Assembly (NCBI RefSeq): GCF_026250525.1
Contig: NZ_CP111043.1
Coordinates: 744,001 to 808,000, forward strand
Reading direction: 5' to 3'
Length of the DNA stretch: 64,000 bases
Source: Chondrinema litorale
GTDB lineage: Bacteria > Bacteroidota > Bacteroidia > Cytophagales > Flammeovirgaceae
Positions 25,683 through 35,319 of the stretch are shown here, piece by piece. Below the pieces are notes generated by a model that saw nothing but the letters and a program-made list of their open reading frames with translations, made no database searches and was not told the DNA's origin. Both the position numbers and the translations under genes were made by a program. Within the stretch, counting starts at the first letter, position 1. Every line of letters begins with the position of its first letter.

Positions 25683-28079
25683 ATGTTCTGGAACAACTTC
25701 AAAATCACTTTAAGAAGCTTTTTAAAGCAAAAGAAATTTACTCTTATTATTCTAACTGGCCTAACTTTAGGTTTATCTGCTTGCCTTTTTATTACTGTTT
25801 ATGTAATCCACGAAAAAAGCTACGACCACTTTTGGCCAAAAGCAAACCAGCTTGTTAGAGTTCCAATGACATGGCATTTTGGAGAAACTAGTATGCCCTC
25901 TGGCAGTGCTACTTCAGAAGCTGGAGTAATGCTAAAGGAGGAACTTCCCGAAGTGCTAAATTTTACCAGAATAAGACCCGGCTATGGTATAGTTTTAAAG
26001 AAAGATGATAAACTATTTGAAGAGAAAGAGTTTGTATATGCAGATACAGCTATTATCTCGATGTTTGACTTGCATCTAGTTAAAGGAAACCCTGAAACAG
26101 CATTAAAAGAGCCAAATTCGTTAGTGTTAACAGTAAGCTTAGCTGAAAAATACTTTGGCGCTAATTGGAACGAAACGAATGTAATCGGAACATCTCTGTT
26201 AGTTAATAACCAAACAAATTATTTAATTACTGGAATTGTAGAAGACCTACCAGATAATACCCATATTCAATTTAGCTGCATAGGCTCATTTGCTTCATTA
26301 AACGATTATGAGAATCCAAACTGGGATAATTCCGAATTTGCCACCTATGCACTGCTAACTCCTGAGGCTGCTGTAAATCCTACAGCCACTATTGATAAAT
26401 TCACGGATCTAATCACTAAAAAATTTGGGGCAGAATCTGTGAGTATGGTGCAATTACATATGGAACCGATTACAGATGTTTATTTATATTCTGAGTTTCA
26501 CAATGCATTGGGCAAAAAAAGTGACATAAGATACCTCTACATTTTTTCGGCTATTGGTTTACTCATTTTAATAATGGCGTGTATCAATTATGTAAACATG
26601 ACTACAGCCCTATCTCTAAGCAGAGCCAAAGAAGTAGGTATTAAAAAAGTTGCTGGTGCACAAAGAGACCAACTTTTCTGGCAATTTATGATAGAATCAG
26701 GCACTTTAATATTCAGCGCCTTTTTTCTAGCCATTCTATTGTTATTTCTACTAAAAGACTGGTTTAAAGATATTGCTTCGGTCAATATCTCTACTAATTT
26801 GCTCATACAACCAGAAATCTTACTGCCTTTTGTAGGTTTATCCTTATTTATGACCTTTTTATCGGGAATATACCCTGCAATTGTACTTTCTGGTTTTAGA
26901 CCGATTATAGTCTTAAAAGGTAGGTTTAGTTATTCAAATCAAGGTAAGTTCCTTAGAAAAACCTTAGTAATTGTTCAATTCTCAATTTCTATGTTTTTAC
27001 TAGCATTTACTTTTGTGATTTTTCGCCAGATGCAACTAATTCAAGATCAAAATCTGGGCTATGAAAAAGAACATACAATCATACTCCCCACTGATAAAGC
27101 GATTCAAGATAAAAAAGATGTAATCCGTAACGATTTATTAAAAATATCGGGAGTAAAAAATGTCACATTCGCTTCTAGACCTCCAATTAATATTACATCG
27201 ACAACGACTGTAAAAGCTGTTGGTGATGAAAATGAAAGGCAATTGATTTCTTATCTGATAAGCGATGAAAACTATATCGAAACATTTGACTTACAAGTGC
27301 TAACAGGAAAGGATTTTCAAGAAATTACCTATCCAGACTCCGCTTTAGTTTTTATGGTGAATGAAGCTGCCATGAAATTTTTTGGCTGGTCACCAGAAAA
27401 CGTTATTGGACAAGAGTTACAAATATGGGGAAGATTTAAAGGAGAAATAATTGGTGTGGTAAAAGATTTTAACTTTCAATCTTTAAAGCAAAATATTGAA
27501 CCATTGGTAATGGTGAGCTCAAAGAAACAAATCAACTTTGGCTATAACTTAATGGTGAAACTAAATAAAGAAGCCAACACCCCAACTAATTTAACCCAAA
27601 TCCAACAAACCTGGAATAAACATGCTGCTCACTATCCTTTTGACTATCATTTTATGGATGAAGCATTCGACAGATTGTATAAATCGGAGCAGTACTTAAG
27701 TGAATTGTTTGTTGCATTTAGCATTATCGCTGTAATTATCGCCTTTTTAGGATTAACAGGTTTGGCTGCTTTTAACACGCGCCAACGATATAAAGAAATT
27801 AGTATTAGAAAAGTTTTAGGTGCGAATATTTCAGGTATTTTGGTATTGCTTTCGAAAGATTACTTATGGCTATTACTAACATCTTTTGCCTTTGCGCTAC
27901 CTGTTAGCCACTATTTCGTAACCGAATGGCTCGATAATTTTGCTTATAAAATTGATGCGACTTGGTGGGTTTACGCATTGCCAGCCTTTACTGTAATTAT
28001 TACAGCAATACTGGCAATCATTTTCCAATCATTAAAAGCAGTGAATGCAAACCCAGCTCAGGTATTAAAAAATGAGTGA
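25683..28079 (+). CDS. MacB-type ABC transporter permease with two FtsX domains
   Basis: A 798-residue permease of the mechanotransmission class. The first helix is at ~20-42 (LIILTGLTLGLSACLFITVYVI), followed by a periplasmic MacB-core domain (~45-275) and three helices of the first FtsX domain (~280-400). A second periplasmic region follows, and a second FtsX set fills the C-terminus (~680-795), ending VNANPAQVLKNE. No ATPase gene is adjacent. Such proteins export lipids, peptides or drugs; the substrate is unknown. Its stop codon lies inside the terminator stem. Confidence 0.9.
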   Translation: MFWNNFKITLRSFLKQKKFTLIILTGLTLGLSACLFITVYVIHEKSYDHFWPKANQLVRVPMTWHFGETSMPSGSATSEAGVMLKEELPEVLNFTRIRPGYGIVLKKDDKLFEEKEFVYADTAIISMFDLHLVKGNPETALKEPNSLVLTVSLAEKYFGANWNETNVIGTSLLVNNQTNYLITGIVEDLPDNTHIQFSCIGSFASLNDYENPNWDNSEFATYALLTPEAAVNPTATIDKFTDLITKKFGAESVSMVQLHMEPITDVYLYSEFHNALGKKSDIRYLYIFSAIGLLILIMACINYVNMTTALSLSRAKEVGIKKVAGAQRDQLFWQFMIESGTLIFSAFFLAILLLFLLKDWFKDIASVNISTNLLIQPEILLPFVGLSLFMTFLSGIYPAIVLSGFRPIIVLKGRFSYSNQGKFLRKTLVIVQFSISMFLLAFTFVIFRQMQLIQDQNLGYEKEHTIILPTDKAIQDKKDVIRNDLLKISGVKNVTFASRPPINITSTTTVKAVGDENERQLISYLISDENYIETFDLQVLTGKDFQEITYPDSALVFMVNEAAMKFFGWSPENVIGQELQIWGRFKGEIIGVVKDFNFQSLKQNIEPLVMVSSKKQINFGYNLMVKLNKEANTPTNLTQIQQTWNKHAAHYPFDYHFMDEAFDRLYKSEQYLSELFVAFSIIAVIIAFLGLTGLAAFNTRQRYKEISIRKVLGANISGILVLLSKDYLWLLLTSFAFALPVSHYFVTEWLDNFAYKIDATWWVYALPAFTVIITAILAIIFQSLKAVNANPAQVLKNE

Positions 28080-28102
28080 TTCCTCAAGAAATCACTCATT
28101 TT
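28069..28102. terminator. Bidirectional terminator overlapping a stop codon
   Basis: AAAATGAGTGATT (28069-28081) pairs exactly with AATCACTCATTTT (28090-28102) across an 8-nt loop. The left arm contains the TGA stop of the ABC permease (28077-28079). It may also serve the convergent S41 gene. Confidence 0.85.
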
Positions 28103-28198
28103 GTTTCTAAATCCATATAATCACAAACGATTGGATAATTGTTGTATTTATAAACACTCCCTTTATACACAAAACACCTTATGTCGAAATAGACTCAA

Positions 28199-29497
28199 TT
28201 AAAATGCACCTATTTCAGCTTTCCAACCTTTTAACATATCTCTGTTTTTCATTTGAATTTGGGAATTGATGGCCGTTCTGGAACCACTGTTATTAAAATC
28301 ACCTGATTCCAAGTAATATAAAGCTTCTTTTAAGCAAGCTTCTTCAGTGTTTCCGAAATCTACTGAGAGGTCATCTGGTGTTTGAGAATCGACAGGAATG
28401 CCACTAAAATAATCTCCTACTCCATTGGCATTAACCACTCTAAAGCTGATTGGAGAAATTATATAACCTTCATACCTAAAACCATAAGACCCAACTGGCT
28501 TACCATAACTAGTAGTACCTACTGTTTTTACTTCGATATAAGGCTTTAAGCAGTTAACAACCGCCTCTGAAGCCGATGCGCTTGAACTAGTTGTAATAAT
28601 CACTACTCTATTTAATCCTAGTTGTACCGGCTCACTTTCAAAGAAAAAACTTGAATTATTGGCAGTTCTGTCTGTATTGTGTTCTAGTTCTACAAACAGG
28701 TCTCCGTTATTATCTGCAGAGGTAATCATTCCTGAAAGCATGGTAGCCAGATTTAATAATCCACCACCGTTATATCTCATGTCTAGTACTAATTCATCAA
28801 TATTATTTTCTGCAAAGTCTGCAAATGCATTTGCTAGATCAGTCTCTGCTCTCTCAATAAAATTATTAAAAACGAGATAACCGATTTTCTTACCATTTTG
28901 CTCAATAATGCTCTCATGTAAAACCGTAACGATATCTACCTGTGCTTTTCCGATTTGTTTAGTTACTTCTTCGCCTTCGGTATTTAAAAACTTAAACTCA
29001 TTTACCACGCCTTCTACATCAGCTCCAAAAGCAGCATCTAAATCATTAATATCACTAACACTCTTACCATTTATTTCTAAAATATTAAAGCCTCTGGTTA
29101 CTCCGCTAGAGTCTGCCGGAGAACCCGGATACACCAAACTTACTCTTAGCTTTCCTTCATCATCGTATCGCATACCAAAACCATGACCAGCATAAGTACC
29201 TTGCTTAAAATATTGATCGTAACTCGATTCATCTGTTACATAACTCCACTTATCCAAATCATCTTTAATCATAGCATCCATTAAATCTTGCATACTTTCG
29301 TAGGCTCTAACATCGATATCCGGGACTTCATCATTCCATAAATACCAATAATTCATAATGGCCACAAGTTGATTTCTCAAATCAAGTTCTTCATCTGTTA
29401 AATCTTGTAATATAGGGTCTTCTTTATCACATGAAAGCACTAAAACTGAGACTAGTAAAATGCAGATAAATCTGGCTTTTTTAAAAAAATTAACCAT
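28199..29497 (-). CDS. S41-family (C-terminal processing) peptidase, lipoprotein
   Basis: A 432-residue exported protease. A lipobox (VLVLSCDKED, Cys23) predicts a lipoprotein. A PDZ-like domain lies at ~105-180 (GHGFGMRYDDEGKLRVSLVYPG and GVTRGFNILEINGKSV). The S41 catalytic domain has LDMRYNGGG, TTSSSASASEA (nucleophile Ser) and TSYGKPVGSYGF (Lys region). This form resembles the tricorn-core/CtpA-like lipoproteins common in Bacteroidetes. Substrate unknown; it stands alone between two divergent or convergent units. Confidence 0.9.
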   Translation of the reverse strand: MVNFFKKARFICILLVSVLVLSCDKEDPILQDLTDEELDLRNQLVAIMNYWYLWNDEVPDIDVRAYESMQDLMDAMIKDDLDKWSYVTDESSYDQYFKQGTYAGHGFGMRYDDEGKLRVSLVYPGSPADSSGVTRGFNILEINGKSVSDINDLDAAFGADVEGVVNEFKFLNTEGEEVTKQIGKAQVDIVTVLHESIIEQNGKKIGYLVFNNFIERAETDLANAFADFAENNIDELVLDMRYNGGGLLNLATMLSGMITSADNNGDLFVELEHNTDRTANNSSFFFESEPVQLGLNRVVIITTSSSASASEAVVNCLKPYIEVKTVGTTSYGKPVGSYGFRYEGYIISPISFRVVNANGVGDYFSGIPVDSQTPDDLSVDFGNTEEACLKEALYYLESGDFNNSGSRTAINSQIQMKNRDMLKGWKAEIGAF

Positions 29498-29680
29498 AAC
29501 AGTATGCTAAAAAAATTGAGGTATATACGTGCTTTAAATTAAACCGAGAGAACTGTAATAAATTACCTGTTGCCTCTTTAATTATAAGAAATATTTCAGT
29601 AATTACTATATAGATATACCGGTTTCTCAGGGCCATCAACATAAAAAGATGCCCATTTTCTCATTAGGGTGTTAAATTAA

Positions 29681-31276
29681 ATGCGTTATATTCACAGAAT
29701 TTACAAGCTAATTAAAATTGACTGGCGCAAGAATTTTCCTATTGTAAAAAAGGAGAACAAACCTGAGTTTATCCAAGAAATTAGTTTCGAAAATATACAT
29801 AGACTTAAATACATTAGCTTCTTCGCACTTTTTGTATTGTCTCTGTATACGATTGTAGACATAGCAGTACCAGATTTCCACGTGTATCTTCTATCTGATG
29901 TTATGATGCTAATTTTTATATCTTCGTCTACTACACTCTACCTTAAACACCCTGCTAAACAAATCTCAGATATAGACTGGAAACACATCTATCATTTTAA
30001 GGTTTTTGCATTATTTATACTAGGATGGAGTGGTTATGTCGCCTCATTTGAAATTGAAGAAAACGGTTACATATACTCTTATCTACTTTCAATATTTATC
30101 GTCTCAGTTATTTTTTATACTAAGAAGCTAGATCTGTTTATCCTTTTCTCTTTTGGCTTTTTGGTATTCACCATTGCAAATTTCTGGAATTACGGCTACC
30201 TCATTCCAAAAACGAAGGTAATGTATGTTGTATTAACCCATTTGTTTTGTTGGGTGCTGTCTAGATTACAATTTGCTGCCCGAACACATAACTTTATCGT
30301 AACCAAGCAATTAAGCAACACAAACACATTATTAAATAAAGAAATTACTTCTAGAATTCAGGCAGAAACTGACCTACTTACACTGGCTCATAATTTAGAA
30401 GAAAGAGTTGAAGAAAGAACAACAGAACTTTCTGAGATGAACTTTAAACTTGAACTAGAAATTGAACAGCATAAAACCACAACTGGAGAGCTTATAAAAA
30501 GTGAGAAAAAACTAAACAGGCAAAATGCTAAGCTTATACAGTTAAATGATGAGCTCGATATGTTTGTTTATAGAACTTCTCATGACATACGTGGGCCAAT
30601 TAGTTCTGTTTTAGGCTTGTTATTACTACTAAGAAATGAATCGAATAAAGACTTATTTCACTTTCTTTTAGACAAGATAGAAGGAAGTATGAATAAGCTC
30701 GATGGTTTTATTAATGATATAAATGACTTCTCTGATAATTCCAGACTGAGAGTAAGAAAGGAGAAAATAAACTTTCAAGAAATTATTGAAAGTGTACTTA
30801 AGAAAATACAACCAATAGACTTGCAAAGTGGAGTTGAGGTAAACATTATTGTGAATAATCCCAACCCATTTTTTTCTGATGAGAAAAGAGTTACTCTTAT
30901 TTTAAAGAGTATTATAGAAAATGCTTTTGTTTATCAGATAAAAAACAATCCTAAGAAAGAGATTAATATCGAAGTAGATACAACCTTACAAAATGATAAT
31001 GCTGTAATCACTATTACAGACAATGGTTGTGGAATCGAAGACGCTGTCCTAGATAAGGTATTTGAAATGTTTTACAGAGGCAGTAGCCAAAGTAAAGGCT
31101 CAGGTTTAGGCTTGTATGTTGCTAATGTAGCCACTCAAAAAATTGGTGGCACTATCAACATCAAATCTCAAGAAAATAAATTCACTCAAGTAATCGTAAA
31201 CATTCCCTGCCTACACAAGGCAAACTTTGAAGAAAGTCACGTTAAAGAGGAATTAAAAGATCAAATTTCTTCTTAA
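29681..31276 (+). CDS. Membrane sensor histidine kinase
   Basis: A 531-residue kinase. An N-terminal membrane region of about six helices spans ~45-205 (ISFFALFVLSLYTIVDIAV through THLFCWVLSRL). A coiled coil follows (~210-285), then the phospho-acceptor box FVYRTSHDIRGPIS (His301). The ATPase N-box LKSIIENAFVYQ is slightly divergent, with DNGCGIED and GSGLGLYVANV. No response regulator is adjacent. It ends 11 bp from the convergent MFS gene. Confidence 0.9.
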   Translation: MRYIHRIYKLIKIDWRKNFPIVKKENKPEFIQEISFENIHRLKYISFFALFVLSLYTIVDIAVPDFHVYLLSDVMMLIFISSSTTLYLKHPAKQISDIDWKHIYHFKVFALFILGWSGYVASFEIEENGYIYSYLLSIFIVSVIFYTKKLDLFILFSFGFLVFTIANFWNYGYLIPKTKVMYVVLTHLFCWVLSRLQFAARTHNFIVTKQLSNTNTLLNKEITSRIQAETDLLTLAHNLEERVEERTTELSEMNFKLELEIEQHKTTTGELIKSEKKLNRQNAKLIQLNDELDMFVYRTSHDIRGPISSVLGLLLLLRNESNKDLFHFLLDKIEGSMNKLDGFINDINDFSDNSRLRVRKEKINFQEIIESVLKKIQPIDLQSGVEVNIIVNNPNPFFSDEKRVTLILKSIIENAFVYQIKNNPKKEINIEVDTTLQNDNAVITITDNGCGIEDAVLDKVFEMFYRGSSQSKGSGLGLYVANVATQKIGGTINIKSQENKFTQVIVNIPCLHKANFEESHVKEELKDQISS

Positions 31277-31287
31277 GCCCCCAATCA

Positions 31288-32487
31288 CTAATTTACATCT
31301 ACCTGCACTACTTTTTTTTGCTTTTTCTTCTTCATCGAATATACCTGTAAAATTATTAGTGCCATAAACCCTACAGCCGCATCAATAGAAAAAGTAAGAG
31401 GAAGCATATCGTCGTTGTTATTATAAACCCAACTAGAAAGTAAAGAACCCGAGCCAATGCCTGCTTCAAGTGCAATATAAACTGTTGCCATGGCTCTACC
31501 CACATATTTTTTATCACTTCTATCGGCTGTCCATGCAAATATTGTTGGAGAGTTAATTCCCGAAGCTAAACCAAAGATAAAAGATGCTGTGAGCAATTCT
31601 GTTGGAGTTTTAGCAAAGCCAATCATTACTAAAGATATTACCAGTAACACAAGACCAATTTTAAGAACAGGAACCCTTCCAAATCGGTCTGAAGCTTTTC
31701 CAGCGACTACTCTAATAGTAATTGATGCTAATGTAAAATAAGTATAAAACAATCCTTTATTCTCCATTCCCAAATGCACACTAAAATCTGGAATAATGGT
31801 TAGCACCGCTCCAAAAGAGAAAACAGATAATAATAGAATAATTGCAGGTAAAAATACTCTTGGTTCAATTACTTCATCTTTCTTAATCTTAAGTAATTTT
31901 AAACTAAATGGCTGTTTGTCTTTTAAGGTTTCTTTCATGCCGATTAAAACCAAAATAGACAACAATGCTGTAATGGAAGAAGTGTAAAATAGCGCATTAA
32001 TTGAAATGTGCAATGCTATTAATCCACCGACTGCTGGGCCGGCTGCCATACCTAAACTGCCAAACAAGCTCATAATGCCCATGGCCTCACCTCTTCTGTT
32101 TGCAGGAACTACATCTGCAATAAATGCTGAGGTAGCAGTTGGCTTAAACCCTGTTGACATACCATGAATAAAACGAAGGAATAGAAAGCCTGCAACTGTG
32201 CTTAATACAGGATAAAGAAAGCCAACGAAAATACAAACAAATACTCCGTAAACCATGATAGGTACTCTACCAACCGTATCGGTAAGTTTACCACTTATCG
32301 GCCTAGAAAGACCCGCAGCAAGTGTAAAAAGCGCGATAATCAAGCCTTTGTAGTCGCCACCTCCCATACCTTCTAGGTAAGAGGGCAACTCAGGAATGAT
32401 CATGTTAAAACTGGCAAAAAACAGAAATGAACTTGAGCAAAGCAGCCAAAACTGAAAGGTATATACTTTATTAAATGAGCTAGGCAT
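31288..32487 (-). CDS. Major facilitator superfamily transporter
   Basis: A 399-residue, 12-helix secondary transporter. The loop 2-3 motif GKLTDTVGRVPIM is present in its MFS form (RPISGKLTDTVGRVP), with its counterpart GKASDRFGRVPVL in the second half. The TAxxFIADVVPANRRGEAMG region resembles drug-efflux members. The ATG at 32487 (MPSSFNKVYTFQFW) is preferred over the upstream start that adds MLCCKANYFF. Substrate unknown. No local regulator. Confidence 0.9.
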   Translation of the reverse strand: MPSSFNKVYTFQFWLLCSSSFLFFASFNMIIPELPSYLEGMGGGDYKGLIIALFTLAAGLSRPISGKLTDTVGRVPIMVYGVFVCIFVGFLYPVLSTVAGFLFLRFIHGMSTGFKPTATSAFIADVVPANRRGEAMGIMSLFGSLGMAAGPAVGGLIALHISINALFYTSSITALLSILVLIGMKETLKDKQPFSLKLLKIKKDEVIEPRVFLPAIILLLSVFSFGAVLTIIPDFSVHLGMENKGLFYTYFTLASITIRVVAGKASDRFGRVPVLKIGLVLLVISLVMIGFAKTPTELLTASFIFGLASGINSPTIFAWTADRSDKKYVGRAMATVYIALEAGIGSGSLLSSWVYNNNDDMLPLTFSIDAAVGFMALIILQVYSMKKKKQKKVVQVDVN

Positions 32488-32664
32488 AAAAAAATAATTT
32501 GCTTTACAGCAAAGCAAGATTATTCTTACTCTGCCACAAAATGCTGGTATTGCTGCAAAGTTCTATTAAAAATTATCAAATAAAATGTCTAGCGATAAAA
32601 ATTATTAAAATTGACAGCATTTGACTCAAAAGTATAAAGGTGATAACTTGGGATAAGCATAAAA

Positions 32665-32686
32665 AAACCTCCCAATTGGGAGGTTT
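32665..32686 (-). terminator. Terminator of the flotillin gene
   Basis: A perfect 22-bp palindrome (AAACCTCCCAA and its inverse) directly after the flotillin stop, followed on the - strand by a run of seven T. Confidence 0.9.
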
Positions 32687-32689
32687 CTA

Positions 32690-34138
32690 TTAATTTGGTT
32701 CTAAACTTCCGTTTGCTTTTGGCAAAACATCTTTTAAATCTTCCATCAAAGGTGGTTTAGGAGGAGTCTCATTTACTGAACCTAGATAAGACGGCAAATC
32801 GATACCTGCTTGCTTAGCCAACTCATGGATTGGTGGCAATGTGCTAATAAAGTTCTTAATAAAATTAGAAGTGCTTCCACCTTTTTCTCCACTACCAGAA
32901 TCCCAGACAGTAATCTTATCAATTTTAAGATTAGCAATTGCTTCTGTTTGTTTAGCAACAAGGGTTTCAAGTTTTTCTAGCAATAGTAGCGTTGCAGCAG
33001 CTTTACTATCTCCATTACAAGAAGCAACAATTTCTTCGTAACCTTTTGCTTTAGCTTTCAACAATTGTTGTAAACCTTCAGCTTCAGCTTTGTACTTCAT
33101 CAAAATAGCATCTGCATCACCTTTAGCTACTCTTCTAATTTGTTCTGCTTTAGCCTCTGCATCTAATTCTATTTTGCGTTTTTCAATTTCTTTCTGCACA
33201 ATTTGCTCTTTCTCTAATTTAGCCATTTCGGCAATTTTCTGAGCTTCTAAAATTTCTTTTAAAGCATTTGCATTTGCTACATCACTTCTTCTTTGGGCTT
33301 CGGCAGTTTTTTCTGCAAGTTCTGCATTGTATTCTGCTACCTTCGCTTTAGATTGGTTTTCACCTTGCACAGCACCTGCTTCTAGATTAGCAATACCTAC
33401 CCTTTTCTTAGCTTCGGCTGCTTTGGTACCTTCTTCCGACTGCGCATATTCTGATGCCACTTCTACATCTTTTTCTCTATTTGCTTTTGCCTCACCAATA
33501 GAACCACTTCGTTCTTGTTGAGCAACTTCTACTTTTGCAAGGTTTACAGCTTCTGCTGCTGCTTTTTTACCAATAGCTTCAATGTAACCAGATTCGTCTG
33601 TAATGTCTTTAATATTCACGTTTATAAGCTCTAAACCTACTTTATTTAGCTCAGACGCAACATGTTTATTAATTAAAGATAAAAACTGTTCTCTATCTTG
33701 ATTTATTTCTTCAATAGTAAGTGTAGCAATCACTAATCTTAACTGACCTAAAATAATGTCGAGTGCCTGATTTCTAAGTTCTGCTTCATCTAAACCTAAT
33801 AACCTTTCAGCAGCATTTAACATTATGCCTTCTTTGGTTGAAATACCTACTGTAAAAGTACTTGGTGTGTTGATACGTATATTTTGTTTTGAGAGGGCTC
33901 CTTTAAGATCTATTTCTATTGGAATAGGACTTAAGTTTAAATATTGCCAATCTTGAATTACAGGGATTACAAAAGCTCCACCACCATGGATACATTTTGC
34001 ACTTTTACCTGTTCCTACTTTACCATAAACAACTAAGATTTTATTGGATGGGCTCCGCTTATATCTACTAACAAACACTGCAGTAACAAGTACGAGAAAG
34101 ACACCTAAAATACCTCCCAATCCTGATATTATTTCCAT
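32690..34138 (-). CDS. Flotillin-like SPFH-domain protein
   Basis: A 482-residue membrane scaffold protein that organises lipid microdomains. One N-terminal membrane helix (LGGILGVFLVLVTAVFVS, about 6-23) is followed by the SPFH domain (~25-200) and a long Ala/Glu/Lys-rich coiled coil (~205-365) typical of flotillins. In many bacteria flotillin is encoded directly after an NfeD/YuaF-like membrane protein. Here the NfeD-like gene is upstream on the same strand, but an insertion sequence lies between, leaving only 21 bp of native leader before the ATG. Confidence 0.93.
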   Translation of the reverse strand: MEIISGLGGILGVFLVLVTAVFVSRYKRSPSNKILVVYGKVGTGKSAKCIHGGGAFVIPVIQDWQYLNLSPIPIEIDLKGALSKQNIRINTPSTFTVGISTKEGIMLNAAERLLGLDEAELRNQALDIILGQLRLVIATLTIEEINQDREQFLSLINKHVASELNKVGLELINVNIKDITDESGYIEAIGKKAAAEAVNLAKVEVAQQERSGSIGEAKANREKDVEVASEYAQSEEGTKAAEAKKRVGIANLEAGAVQGENQSKAKVAEYNAELAEKTAEAQRRSDVANANALKEILEAQKIAEMAKLEKEQIVQKEIEKRKIELDAEAKAEQIRRVAKGDADAILMKYKAEAEGLQQLLKAKAKGYEEIVASCNGDSKAAATLLLLEKLETLVAKQTEAIANLKIDKITVWDSGSGEKGGSTSNFIKNFISTLPPIHELAKQAGIDLPSYLGSVNETPPKPPLMEDLKDVLPKANGSLEPN

Positions 34139-34154
34139 ATTTATAAATTTTAAA

Positions 34155-34172
34155 TGTTATAGGACTTACGCA
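34155..34172. repeat. Left end of the IS: 5-bp target duplication and 13-bp inverted repeat
   Basis: TGTTA (34155-34159) is repeated at 35249-35253. TAGGACTTACGCA (34160-34172) is the exact inverse of the right end. Confidence 0.9.
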
Positions 34173-35248
34173 ATATTAAATTTCTCTAGCAAAAATGCTC
34201 AAAATTTGAGAGATTGTTTTTTTTAATACTAATTTATATGGATAAATCTCTGTACATATCATATCTTCTCCATACTCACGGGAATTATACCTGTACCCAC
34301 ATGGCAGCCCATTCTATGGATGTCAGTCATGACCAAGTCACACGTTTTCTAGCCCATTCTAAATTTACCTCTTCCGACCTGTGGGATATTGTCAAGGGCC
34401 ATCTCCAAGATAGCCCAGACTCATTTATCCTTGTCGATGACAGTGTTCAGGCAAAGAGGTATTCCCGGTATATAGAATTGGCCAAAAGGCAGTACTCAGG
34501 CAATGAGCATGGCCTAGTCAATGGGATCAATCTGGTAAACATGGTACACAGCAATGGCATTGATGGGGATTACTATCCTATCGATTACCGAATCTACCAC
34601 CCAGAAACGGATAAGAAGACCAAGAATGACCATTTCCAGGAGATGTTCACCCGAATGACCATGCGTAAAGACCTGAAAGCCAAAAAGATACTTTTTGACA
34701 GCTGGTATGCTTCCATGGACAACCTTAAGCTTGTGCACAGAAGCGGCTGGACATTCTTCACTACCCTGAAGAGCAACCGCCAAGTCAGCCTATCCAGAGA
34801 CACAGGGATGCAGGCTGTGGGCACAGTCGAGCTTTCCGGTAGGCAACTGCTGGAAGGCGTACAGGTCAAACTCAAAAAATACCCTTACCCCGTCAAATTA
34901 TTCAAGATAGTCTCCCTAAACGGGGACATTGAATGGGTGATCACAAATGATCTATCGGACAGGATGAATGTATTTGAGGCCGAAAACGAATCCCAGATCA
35001 GATGGCAGATTGAGCAGTTCCACAGGGAATACAAACAGCTTACAGGCTCTGAGAAGTGCCAATGCCGAAAGGCAATCTCCCAGAGGAACCATCTAGCTTG
35101 CTGCTACCAGGCTTGGATAGGGCTGAAACTCCTTGCAAAACAGTTGAAAACAACACTCTATCAAATCAAAGTACTTCCGTTCAGCAACTATCTTAAACAG
35201 ATTCTTGCTAATCCTATTATCATTTTTAACTTAAATGCGTAAGTCCTA
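34160..35248 (+). mobile_element. Intact IS701-like insertion sequence, 1089 bp
   Basis: The element has 13-bp perfect inverted ends, a 5-bp TGTTA duplication on each side and one full-length transposase gene. Its base composition is visibly richer in G and C than the flanking genes, which suggests recent arrival from another genome. It is inserted 21 bp before the flotillin start and 71 bp after the NfeD-like stop, in the opposite orientation to that operon. The ends and protein recall IS701-like elements that are abundant in cyanobacteria (memory, not searched). Confidence 0.92.
34238..35242 (+). CDS. IS701-like DDE transposase
   Basis: A 334-residue transposase with the three acidic blocks: FILVDDSVQAKRYS, KKILFDSWYAS and WQIEQFHREYKQLTGSEKC, followed by CQCRKAISQRNHLACCYQAW. 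The ATG at 34238 (MDKSLYISYLLHTH) is chosen over the upstream start at 34214, which would add eight hydrophobic residues. No stop or frameshift interrupts it, so the enzyme may be active. Its stop codon overlaps the right inverted repeat. Confidence 0.92.
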   Translation: MDKSLYISYLLHTHGNYTCTHMAAHSMDVSHDQVTRFLAHSKFTSSDLWDIVKGHLQDSPDSFILVDDSVQAKRYSRYIELAKRQYSGNEHGLVNGINLVNMVHSNGIDGDYYPIDYRIYHPETDKKTKNDHFQEMFTRMTMRKDLKAKKILFDSWYASMDNLKLVHRSGWTFFTTLKSNRQVSLSRDTGMQAVGTVELSGRQLLEGVQVKLKKYPYPVKLFKIVSLNGDIEWVITNDLSDRMNVFEAENESQIRWQIEQFHREYKQLTGSEKCQCRKAISQRNHLACCYQAWIGLKLLAKQLKTTLYQIKVLPFSNYLKQILANPIIIFNLNA

Positions 35249-35253
35249 TGTTA
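35236..35253. repeat. Right end of the IS: 13-bp inverted repeat and target duplication
   Basis: TGCGTAAGTCCTA (35236-35248) is the exact inverse of 34160-34172 and is followed by the second TGTTA copy (35249-35253). Confidence 0.9.
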
Positions 35254-35319
35254 AAAAAGCAGAGTTGTAAACATGTAGGTTATATTAGATTATGTAGATT
35301 AAATACTACTAACAACTTG

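Noticed and set aside
34514..34875. Two frames on the - strand inside the IS
   Set aside because: They mirror the transposase and share no motif with known accessory IS proteins.
35236..35253. A 14-bp version of the IS inverted repeat (ATAGG...CCTAT)
   Set aside because: Extending the ends by one base destroys the perfect 5-bp TGTTA target duplication, so the 13-bp ends are preferred.
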